DNA of 23,104 nucleotides from Pseudomonadota bacterium (lineage in GTDB: Bacteria; Myxococcota_A; Polyangia; Polyangiales; Polyangiaceae), in NCBI GenBank assembly GCA_023418705.1, contig JAEZYZ010000219.1:1-23104 (forward strand), read 5' to 3'. Positions 6,398 through 13,649 of this stretch are shown here, piece after piece. The notes under the pieces were generated by a model. That model was not told the DNA's origin and made no database searches. It worked only from the letters and a program-made list of their open reading frames with translations. The position numbers and the translations under genes were made by a program. Numbering within the stretch: position 1 is the stretch's first letter; every line of letters begins with the position of its first letter.

Positions 6398-7648
6398 ATG
6401 TCGCAAGCCCACGCTTTGCCCGGACCCGCAGCTCGGGTGGTGGTGACCGGTGTGGGCTTGGTGACGGCGCTCGGGATCGACGCTCCCAGCACCTGGGACG
6501 GTCTGGTGTCGGGCCGCTCCGGCGTCACCTCGATCAGCGGCTTCGACACCGAGGGAGACAAGGTGGGGGTGGCCGCAGAGGTGAAGCCGGAGCAAGCCCG
6601 CGCGCTCGCGGAGCGCTTGAGCGCCGAGGTTCGCGGCCGCACCGAGCGCTTCGTCCACTTCGCGTGCGCGGCGGCTCGCGAGGCGCTGTCGTCCGCCGGC
6701 CAGCCCCATCGGGAGCGACCGACCCGCTTCGGCGTCTTCGCCGGAGTGGGGATCGGCGTTCCTCACCCGTCGGCGGGGTATCGGGTGGGGCCGTCGTCGA
6801 TCATCCGGGTGATGCCCAACGGAGCGGCGGCGTGGATCTCGATCCTCGAGCGGCTCCAGGGGCCGAGCCTCGCGGCGAGCACGGCGTGCGCGTCGGGCGC
6901 CCACGCGATCGGGCTCGCCTTCGATCAGATCCGCCTGGGGCGTGTGACCGGCATGGTCGCCGGCGGCGTGGACACCGTGATCACGCGCGACGTGCTGCGG
7001 GCGTACGCCTGGATGCGCGCGCTCAACACCGCCAAGGACGAGCCGCCGAGCGCCATGTCGAGGCCGTTCGACGCCACCCGCCGCGGCTTCGTGCTGGGCG
7101 AAGGGGCCGGCTTTCTGGTCTTGGAAGCGCTCGATCACGCCCGCGCCCGGGGGGCGCCGATCCTGGCCGAAATGCGCGGCTGGGGTGCTTCGTCGGACGC
7201 GCACGGCATCGTGTCCATCGCTCCCGGTGGCGAAGGCATGGCGCGCGCCATGCACGCCGCGCTGGCGGACGCGCGGCTGGCCGCGGACGCCGTGGACTAC
7301 GTGAGCGCCCACGGCACCAGCACGAAGATGAACGATCGCGAGGAGACGCGCGCGATCCGCCAGGTCTTCGGCCGTCATGCGGAGCGCTTGCAGGTCAGCT
7401 CGCAGAAATCGATGCTGGGACACGCCATGGGGGGAGCGGGCGCGATCGAGGCCGCGGTGACGGTGCTTTGTATCGGGCACCAAACCGTGACCCCTACGAT
7501 CAATCTGCACCACACCGACCCGGAGTGCGACCTCGACTACGTCCCGCACGTGGCGAGGAAAACTCGAATCCGTGCTGCCCTTTCCAACTCCTTTGGCTTC
7601 GGGGGGCACAACAGCACGCTCGCCTTCAGCCACCCGGAGGTGACGTGA
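6398..7648 (+). CDS. 3-oxoacyl-ACP synthase, FabF-like ketosynthase
   Basis: 416 residues from the ATG at 6398. This start puts the conserved VVVTGVGLVTALG strand near residue 14, as is usual for the family. The frame is open further upstream (ATG at 6206 and 6230), but that stretch covers the operator-like palindromes and looks non-coding. The Cys-His-His triad is complete: Cys164 in TACASG, His305 in SAHGTST and His342 in MLGHAMGG, close to the positions in FabF. The enzyme should catalyse decarboxylative condensation of an acyl chain with malonyl-ACP. No chain-length-factor partner is present, so it probably acts as a homodimer. Its stop codon overlaps the next gene's GTG by four bases. 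No clear Shine-Dalgarno site is visible before 6398, so the start is probable rather than certain. Confidence 0.9.
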   Translation: MSQAHALPGPAARVVVTGVGLVTALGIDAPSTWDGLVSGRSGVTSISGFDTEGDKVGVAAEVKPEQARALAERLSAEVRGRTERFVHFACAAAREALSSAGQPHRERPTRFGVFAGVGIGVPHPSAGYRVGPSSIIRVMPNGAAAWISILERLQGPSLAASTACASGAHAIGLAFDQIRLGRVTGMVAGGVDTVITRDVLRAYAWMRALNTAKDEPPSAMSRPFDATRRGFVLGEGAGFLVLEALDHARARGAPILAEMRGWGASSDAHGIVSIAPGGEGMARAMHAALADARLAADAVDYVSAHGTSTKMNDREETRAIRQVFGRHAERLQVSSQKSMLGHAMGGAGAIEAAVTVLCIGHQTVTPTINLHHTDPECDLDYVPHVARKTRIRAALSNSFGFGGHNSTLAFSHPEVT

Positions 7649-9351
7649 TCGCGCCGCTGCTCCAGAACGCCACCCCCTGCACGCTGAACGTCACGACGCT
7701 CCCGGACGCGCTCGAGCGCGCGGCTCGCGACGGCGCCTTTCTGTGGGTTGCGGTCAAGGACGCCGAGGCCCGCGAATGCCCGCTGCGAGACGTCCTCGAC
7801 CGGGCCAGCCGGCTGGCGCGGCGGTTGGTTTCACAGGGGATGCGGCCCGGCGAGCGCGCCGCGCTGATGTTGCCCACCGGCGAAGCCTGGTTGACCGCCT
7901 TCTTCGGGACGTTGCTGGCCGGTGGCGTCGCCGTGCCCATCGCGTCGAACCTCTCGTTCGGCGGTATGGATCGCTACTCCGAGACGGTGCGGACGGTCTT
8001 CAAGGCCGCCGGCGCTCGCTTCTTGCTTGGGGACGCCGCGATCGAGCCGTACGTCGCCGCGTTGGGCGGTCCGGACTCGCCGCTCGAGGCGTTCGTGCGC
8101 GCGGACGTGCTGGACGGCCCGCCCACGGGCGCCGTTGCGCTGCCCTCGCCGTCGCCCGACGCCTTGGCGGTGATCCAGTACACCAGCGGGACCACCGGCG
8201 CTCCCAAGGGCGTGATGCTGTCTCACCGGGCGCTACTGTCCAACGTCCAGATGATCGGCGAGCGCGTCGGGATGAGCCCGCGCGACGTGGGGGTGAGCTG
8301 GCTGCCGCTGTTCCACGACATGGGGCTGGTCGGGGCCCTCTTGACGGCGCTTTACTGGCGCTACCCGCTGCTGCTCATGCCGGTCGAGTCCTTCCTGCTG
8401 CAGCCGCGGCGCTGGCTGCAGTGGATGGGCCGCAAGCGCGCCACGTTGTCGGTCGCGCCGAACTTCGCCTATCAGTTCGTGATCGATCGGGTGGCCGAGC
8501 GGCACCTGACGGCGCTCGACCTGTCCGCCTGGCGCTGCGCCTTCAATGGGGCAGAGGCCGTGCGGCCGTCGACCTTGCGCGCCTTCGCCGAGAGGTTCGG
8601 GCCGCTGGGCTTCTCGTCGCGCGCCTTCCAGCCGGTCTACGGCATGGCGGAGAACGCGCTGGCCGCCACGTTCCCGCCCGCGGGCGATCCCTGGCGGGCG
8701 ACTCGCTTCGAAGCGCGCGAGCTGGTCTCGGTCGGCACGCCCCTGGCGGGCGTCAGCGTCGCCGTCGTCGATGAACGCGGTGCTCCCTTGGCCTCCGGCG
8801 AGGCGGGCTCGATCCTCCTGCGAAGCCCCTCGCTGATGCAGGGCTACTTCAGGAACGAAGCGGCCTCGGCGGCGGTCCTGCGCGACGGCTGGCTGCACAC
8901 CGGAGACATCGGTTTCGTGCGCGACGGGGAGCTGTTCGTCACCGGGCGCAGCAAGGAGCTCATCATCAAGCGCGGGCGCAACTACGTCCCGGACGAGCTC
9001 GAGGGGGTGGCCGTGGAGGCCGGCAAGGGGCGCGTTCTGCGGGCGGCGGCCTTCGGGATGGCCGACGAGGGCGCGGGGACCGAGCGCCTGGTCTTGGTGT
9101 TGGAGACCCGTCCGGGCAGCGCCCGCGAACAGGAGCGCTTGAAGCGTGACGTCGAAGCCGCGCTGATCGCCGCGATCGGCGTCGGCGCGGACGCGACGCT
9201 GGTCGTCCCTCCGCGCACCATCGAACGCACGACGAGCGGCAAGCTGCGCCGCGCCGATCTGCGGACGCGCTACCTTGACGGACGGCTGCGAGAGCTGGCC
9301 GGGACCGCCGCGCCGGCGTCCGCGGCGCTGGAGCCGGGGGGCGAGCCATGA
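7645..9351 (+). CDS. Fatty-acyl-AMP ligase (FAAL-like)
   Basis: 568 residues from the GTG at 7645, overlapping the ketosynthase stop (GTGA). GGAGG six bases upstream supports this start. The ATP-binding loop YTSGTTGAPKG spans residues 179-189. The WLPLFHDMGLVG stretch and the shape of the C-terminus, with Lys533 in TSGKLRR, are typical of fatty-acyl-AMP ligases rather than acyl-CoA ligases. Such enzymes activate free fatty acids as adenylates and pass them to a carrier-protein thiol. The ACP encoded at 10378 in the same operon is the obvious acceptor. CoA ligase activity cannot be excluded without aligning the FAAL-specific insertion. The gene overlaps the next by four bases (ATGA), which suggests translational coupling. 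Confidence 0.88.
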   Translation: MIAPLLQNATPCTLNVTTLPDALERAARDGAFLWVAVKDAEARECPLRDVLDRASRLARRLVSQGMRPGERAALMLPTGEAWLTAFFGTLLAGGVAVPIASNLSFGGMDRYSETVRTVFKAAGARFLLGDAAIEPYVAALGGPDSPLEAFVRADVLDGPPTGAVALPSPSPDALAVIQYTSGTTGAPKGVMLSHRALLSNVQMIGERVGMSPRDVGVSWLPLFHDMGLVGALLTALYWRYPLLLMPVESFLLQPRRWLQWMGRKRATLSVAPNFAYQFVIDRVAERHLTALDLSAWRCAFNGAEAVRPSTLRAFAERFGPLGFSSRAFQPVYGMAENALAATFPPAGDPWRATRFEARELVSVGTPLAGVSVAVVDERGAPLASGEAGSILLRSPSLMQGYFRNEAASAAVLRDGWLHTGDIGFVRDGELFVTGRSKELIIKRGRNYVPDELEGVAVEAGKGRVLRAAAFGMADEGAGTERLVLVLETRPGSAREQERLKRDVEAALIAAIGVGADATLVVPPRTIERTTSGKLRRADLRTRYLDGRLRELAGTAAPASAALEPGGEP

Positions 9352-10445
9352 AGGCCCTGGTCGTCGGCGGGACCGGCTTCATCGGCATGAACCTCGTGCG
9401 CGAGCTCGTCGCGCGCGGGCACGACGTGGTGGCGACGCGCCGTCCGGGGGGCAACACGCTGTTTGCGCGCCGGCTCGGCGCGCGGCTGGTGCCCGTGGAC
9501 CTCGATCAACCGGAGCTCTTGGCTGCCGCCATGCGCGGCCGCGAGGTGGTGTTCCTGTGTGCGGGCCACTACCCGCGCTATTCGCTCGACCGCGCCCGCG
9601 AGGTCGCGATCGCTCGCGAACGGGCGCGGCGTGCGCTCTGGGCCGCGCGCGCCGCCCGGGTTCAGCGCCTGGTCTTGACCAGCTCGGTCGCTCTGGTGGG
9701 TCCACCCCCGCCTGGACGCCGGCTCTCGGACGAGCGGGACGAGGCCGATCCGGCGTCGCTGCGCTGCGTGTACCACGCCGTCAAGGCGGCCATCGAGAGG
9801 GAGGCCCGGCTCGCCTGCTACGACGGGCTCGACGTGGTGGTGCTGCGGCCCACGGCGGTGTTCGGCGAGCTCGACGTGAAGGCGGGCACGGGCTTCGTAG
9901 TGGTCGCGGTCGGGAGGCGAGAGCTCGGCTTCTTCGTGGAGGGCCGCGTCAACGTGGTCGACGCCGACGACCTGGCACGCGCCCACGTCCTGGCGGCCGA
10001 ACGCGGCCGCCGCGGCGAGGTCTACATCGCGGGCGGGCACAACCTCACGGCGCGCACGCTGCTGGAGACGATCGCCGGCACTCTGGGCGTGCCGCTCCGC
10101 GCTCACCGCCTGCCGGGCGCCTTGGCCGCCGGGCTCTGCACGCTGGCCGAGCTCCGCGCGCGGCGCTCGCGCGGGCAGCGGCGCGAGACGCTGCCGCGCG
10201 AGCTGGTGGACGTGGTGCGCCACGGGCGCTGGGTGGACGTCACCAAGGCGCGCACCGAGCTCGGGCTCCAGGAGCCCACCCCGCTCGAGGTGACCTTGAA
10301 AAAGGCCTGCGACTGGTATCTCCGGCACCGCTACCTGCGGCTCGCCCACCATCCCCCCATTCAGCGAAGAGAAGAGCATGCCGAACCCATCCCAACACCA
10401 GGTGCAGCAGGATCTGGAGCGCATCATCCGGCGCCTTCGGCCTGA
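9348..10445 (+). CDS. NAD(P)-dependent epimerase/dehydratase-type SDR (extended short-chain dehydrogenase)
   Basis: 365 residues. Gly7-Gly-Thr-Gly-Phe-Ile-Gly13 is the Rossmann nucleotide-binding motif. A Thr-Ser-Ser stretch at about 111-113 and Tyr142-x3-Lys146 supply the catalytic residues of extended SDRs (3-beta-HSD/epimerase type). In this operon it could reduce a 3-ketoacyl chain or act on a hydroxy intermediate. The exact substrate is unknown. The start overlaps the ligase stop (ATGA). The fold probably ends near residue 330. The last 30 or so residues are Pro/Ala/His-rich, and their coding sequence overlaps the ACP gene by 68 bp in another frame, which is long for an operon junction. 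Confidence 0.85.
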   Translation: MKALVVGGTGFIGMNLVRELVARGHDVVATRRPGGNTLFARRLGARLVPVDLDQPELLAAAMRGREVVFLCAGHYPRYSLDRAREVAIARERARRALWAARAARVQRLVLTSSVALVGPPPPGRRLSDERDEADPASLRCVYHAVKAAIEREARLACYDGLDVVVLRPTAVFGELDVKAGTGFVVVAVGRRELGFFVEGRVNVVDADDLARAHVLAAERGRRGEVYIAGGHNLTARTLLETIAGTLGVPLRAHRLPGALAAGLCTLAELRARRSRGQRRETLPRELVDVVRHGRWVDVTKARTELGLQEPTPLEVTLKKACDWYLRHRYLRLAHHPPIQRREEHAEPIPTPGAAGSGAHHPAPSA

Positions 10446-10635
10446 TCTGCGGTCGGAAATCCACTCGACCGACCGGTTGCGCGACGACATCGGGCTCGAT
10501 TCCCTGCACTCGATGGAGCTGCTCTCCGAGATCACGGAGAAATACGAGATCGACGTCGACCCGGAAGACCTGCAAGACGTCCAGACGGTGGGCGACGTCT
10601 GCGCCTTCCTCGCGACCTTGATCGAGCGCGAGTGA
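10378..10635 (+). CDS. Acyl carrier protein
   Basis: 85 residues. Ser42 in GLDSLHSMEL is the phosphopantetheine attachment site, and the flanking acidic helix is typical of ACPs. The weak purine-rich stretch GAAGAGAAGAG before the ATG is the likely ribosome binding site. The start lies inside the 3' end of the SDR gene in a different frame. It would carry the acyl chain between the ligase, ketosynthase, SDR, dehydrogenase and perhaps the radical SAM enzyme. No phosphopantetheinyl transferase is in the window, so a genomic one must activate it. Confidence 0.93.
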   Translation: MPNPSQHQVQQDLERIIRRLRPDLRSEIHSTDRLRDDIGLDSLHSMELLSEITEKYEIDVDPEDLQDVQTVGDVCAFLATLIERE

Positions 10636-10641
10636 GCTAGC

Positions 10642-11946
10642 ATGCGCGTTCAGTTCATCTATCCAGCGTTCGAGCGCCACGCACAATCCCACCCCGAGCT
10701 GCTCGACTACGTGCCCTGCGACGAATACCTCGGGGGCGCCGGGCTCGGCATCGCGAGCATCGCCGCCGTGACGCCCCCTGGGGTGGACATCGCCTTCCGC
10801 GACGACCGCGTCTATCCGTTCACGCTCGACGATCTGGACGCCGATCTGTACGCCTTCTCCTTTTTCACGCCGGCCGCCACCCGGGCCTTCGAGCTGAGCG
10901 ACGCGCTCCGAGCCGCGGGCAAGCGGACGGTGTGCGGCGGCATCTTCCCGTCGATGATGCCGGAGGAGGCGGCGCGCCACTTCGACGCGGTGGTGGTGGG
11001 CGAAGGAGAGGCGGTGTGGCTCGAGGTCCTGGAGGACGCGCGCCAGGGCCGCCTGGGGCGGCGCTACGAGGCCAGCGCGCCGTTCGACATCGAGCGGCTG
11101 ACGCCGCCGCGCCTGGACCTCTACGTCGCGGCCGAGTCCCCCGATCTGCACCCGGACGACTATCCGCTGCAGCTGTCTCGCGGCTGCCCCTTGCGCTGCG
11201 ACGCCTGCGCCATCCCCGGGACGCTCGGTCGCGGGCTGCGCGTGGTCCCGCGGGCCACCGCCCGCGCGGCGCTCGCCAACCTGGCTCGCTTCGGCAAACG
11301 CGCCGCGCTGACCGAGGACACGTCGTTCTTCTTCTTCTCGGGCGCCCGCCGGCACTTCCGGGAGTTTCTGGAGGACCTGCGCGACGATCCGCGCCCCGGT
11401 CACGACAAGGTCAGCTATGTCGGCATCAGCATGCCGATGTTGCTGTCGGTCGACCCGGACTTGCTCACCGAGATGGCCAGCGCGGGGGTCGATCGCTTCT
11501 ACCTCGTCGGCGGCTTCGACCCGATCACGCGCAAGGCGTTCGGGCAGGGGGACCCCGCTGCGACGGCCAAAGCCGAGCGGGCCATCGCGCGCTGCCACGA
11601 ATACGGCATCGACCCCTACGTGAGCTTCCTGGTCGGCAACGAGACCGACGACGAGGGCGTCTTCGACCGCATGCTCGAGTTTTGCTCCCGCACCCAGCTC
11701 GACAAGTGCGAGTTCGCCATCTTCACGCCGTATCCGGGCACCCCGGCCTGGGATCAGCTCTCCAAACAGGAGCGTCTCTTGCACAGGACCTGGAAGCGCT
11801 ACAACGACGCCAACGTCGTGTTCCGGCCGAAGCAGATGAGCCCGGAGCGCTTGCAGCGGGGGTACCTCGAGCTGTGGCGCGAGTTTTATCGAGGGCGGGA
11901 GGAGATCCGCGCGCGCGAGCACCACGCGCGCACCGTTCAGTTCTGA
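10642..11946 (+). CDS. Radical SAM enzyme with B12-binding-like N-terminal domain
   Basis: 434 residues, starting 6 bp after the ACP stop. Residues about 1-140 form a Rossmann-like fold as in cobalamin-binding radical SAM enzymes (CGGIFPSMMPEEAARHFDAV and VVGEGE are typical), although the DxHxxG cobalamin motif is not present. Cys182-x3-Cys186-x2-Cys189 is the 4Fe-4S cluster motif that cleaves SAM. The C-terminal part (FTPYPGTPAWDQL, a conserved WKRYNDANVVFRP-like stretch and a terminal EFYRGR helix) resembles the DUF4070-type end of this family. Such enzymes methylate unactivated carbons or drive radical rearrangements. Here the likely substrate is the ACP-bound or released acyl chain. The product cannot be predicted. 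Confidence 0.88.
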   Translation: MRVQFIYPAFERHAQSHPELLDYVPCDEYLGGAGLGIASIAAVTPPGVDIAFRDDRVYPFTLDDLDADLYAFSFFTPAATRAFELSDALRAAGKRTVCGGIFPSMMPEEAARHFDAVVVGEGEAVWLEVLEDARQGRLGRRYEASAPFDIERLTPPRLDLYVAAESPDLHPDDYPLQLSRGCPLRCDACAIPGTLGRGLRVVPRATARAALANLARFGKRAALTEDTSFFFFSGARRHFREFLEDLRDDPRPGHDKVSYVGISMPMLLSVDPDLLTEMASAGVDRFYLVGGFDPITRKAFGQGDPAATAKAERAIARCHEYGIDPYVSFLVGNETDDEGVFDRMLEFCSRTQLDKCEFAIFTPYPGTPAWDQLSKQERLLHRTWKRYNDANVVFRPKQMSPERLQRGYLELWREFYRGREEIRAREHHARTVQF

Positions 11947-11980
11947 GCCCGCGGCCCGCCGGGCTCACGAAGGTCGCCCT

Positions 11981-13576
11981 ATGACTGTCGATCCCTTCTC
12001 CTTCGCGCTGACGCGATCGCCCGCGCTGCTCGACCGCCTGGCGGTCGAGGCGCGGGACGAGCAGGAGCTGCTGCCGGCGATGTTGCAGGACGTGGACAGG
12101 TTCTGCGCGGAGCAGGTCGACGGCGCGCGGATCGATCGAGAGGGGCGGCTCGGCGCCGCGCTGCTCGAGAAGGTCGCCGCCCGCGGGTGGTTCGGGCTGA
12201 CGGTGCCGGCGGACTTCGGCGGCGCCGGGCTGTCCTTGGCGGCCGCGGCGCGGATCGTGACCGCGCTGGCCGGACACAATGGCTCCCTCGGCACCTGCGT
12301 CGGCCTGCACTCCGGGTTGGCGCTCCACGCGCTCTTGCATCAGGGAAGCGCGGCGCTGCAGGCGCGCTACCTGCCGGAGGTCGCGGCGGGCGCCAGGATC
12401 GCCGCGTTCGCGGCCACGGAGCCCGAGGCGGGCTCGGACATCTCGGCGGTGCGCACCACGCTGCGGGAGGTGGACGGGCAGCTCCGGCTCGATGGGGACA
12501 AGTGCTACGTGACCAACGGCGGGATCTGCGGGCTGGTCACCGTGCTGGCGCGGAGCCCAGGGCTCGGGGGAGCGCGCGCCGGGCACACCTTGGTGCTGGT
12601 GGACCCCGAAGCACCCGGGGTGAGTCGGGGCCGTGAAGAGCACAAGCTTGGCCTGAAGGGATCCTCCACCGTCACCTTGACCTTCGACGGCGTGGTCGTT
12701 CCGCCTGAGCACGTGCTCGGTGAGCTCTCGCAGGGGCTCGGCCACGCGCACGCGGCGCTCTGCTGGGGGCGGACCTTCATGGCCGCGGGTTGCCTCGGCA
12801 GCGCCCAGGCCGCGCTCCGGCAGGTCCGCGAGCACACCGTCGCGCGCAGGCAGTTCGGCCGCAGCTTGGCGCAGTTTCCGCTGGTGCGGCAGGCGCTCGC
12901 CCGGGCGAAGGCCGAGCTGCACGCCGTCGAGAGCACGCTGCGGCTGGTGTGCGCCGTGTCCGACGCTCGCCTCGGCGACCTGGCGCTGCCGTCGGCGATG
13001 GTCAAGGTGCTCGCGTCGGAGGCAGCGTTTCGCGTCGTGGACGACGCCCTGCAGCTGATGGGCGGCGCCGGCTACATCGAGGACGCCGGCATGGCGCGCC
13101 GCCTGCGGGACGTCCGGATCACGCGCATCTTCGAGGGCGCCAACGACGTGCTGCGGCTCAGCATCGCCGCCTCGGCGCTCGCCTGGCCGGTTGCCCGCTT
13201 GCACGGCGCGACCACCGTCGAGGGCCTGCCCGAGCCCTTGCGTGCCGAAGCGCTCGAGCTCGACGCACGGTTGGGGCAGCTCGTGCAGGCGCTGGTGGTC
13301 GCGAAGAAGCGGTGGGGCTTTCGGCTGTTCGAGCAGCAAGCCGTGGCGGTCGCGCTGGCCGATGCCATCACCCACGCCTTCGCCGCGCTGGCGGTCCTCC
13401 AGCGGGCGCGATCGACGGCCGCCAACAGCACCGAGCTCGCCGTGGCGCGCCTCGCGCTCCGGTGCCAGCTCGAGCGGGTGTCAGAGCGGCTCGAGCGCGT
13501 CGCGGGTCCCGCGGACAGCGAGCTGGATGCGCTGACCGAGCAGGTCGGTCGGCAGCTGACGGGCGAAGCCGGGTAG
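11981..13576 (+). CDS. Acyl-CoA dehydrogenase family flavoenzyme, long form
   Basis: 531 residues, clearly longer than the usual 380-400, with an extra C-terminal helical region (after about 400) like that of VLCAD/ACAD9 relatives. The FAD-contacting FAATEPEAGSD stretch is at about 143-153. Glu385 in IFEGANDVLR is at the position of the catalytic base. The QLMGGAGYIED motif before it is also typical. It should introduce an alpha-beta double bond in a thioester. In this operon the substrate is probably ACP-bound rather than CoA-bound, which is inference. AAGGT lies seven bases before the ATG, and the gap to the radical SAM gene is 34 bp. It is the last gene of the operon and converges on the GH74 gene. 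Confidence 0.9.
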   Translation: MTVDPFSFALTRSPALLDRLAVEARDEQELLPAMLQDVDRFCAEQVDGARIDREGRLGAALLEKVAARGWFGLTVPADFGGAGLSLAAAARIVTALAGHNGSLGTCVGLHSGLALHALLHQGSAALQARYLPEVAAGARIAAFAATEPEAGSDISAVRTTLREVDGQLRLDGDKCYVTNGGICGLVTVLARSPGLGGARAGHTLVLVDPEAPGVSRGREEHKLGLKGSSTVTLTFDGVVVPPEHVLGELSQGLGHAHAALCWGRTFMAAGCLGSAQAALRQVREHTVARRQFGRSLAQFPLVRQALARAKAELHAVESTLRLVCAVSDARLGDLALPSAMVKVLASEAAFRVVDDALQLMGGAGYIEDAGMARRLRDVRITRIFEGANDVLRLSIAASALAWPVARLHGATTVEGLPEPLRAEALELDARLGQLVQALVVAKKRWGFRLFEQQAVAVALADAITHAFAALAVLQRARSTAANSTELAVARLALRCQLERVSERLERVAGPADSELDALTEQVGRQLTGEAG

Positions 13577-13649
13577 CCCGCCCCCGATCACGCATCAACC
13601 GCTGTTCGGGAGCGGCGCGGCGACAACTCGCGCCAGCGCAAGCGCCGGA
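13577..13649. terminator. Convergent gap with a weak hairpin
   Basis: The 73-bp gap between two convergent genes contains CCGCT/AGCGG with a 7-nt loop at 13599-13615. There is no T-run. A bidirectional terminator is expected here on position, but the sequence support is weak. Confidence 0.25.

Noticed and set aside
10240..13375. Two long minus-strand frames opposite the ACP, radical SAM and dehydrogenase genes (10240-11925 and 11723-13375)
   Set aside because: No recognisable motif; the plus-strand genes have full catalytic signatures and tight operon spacing.
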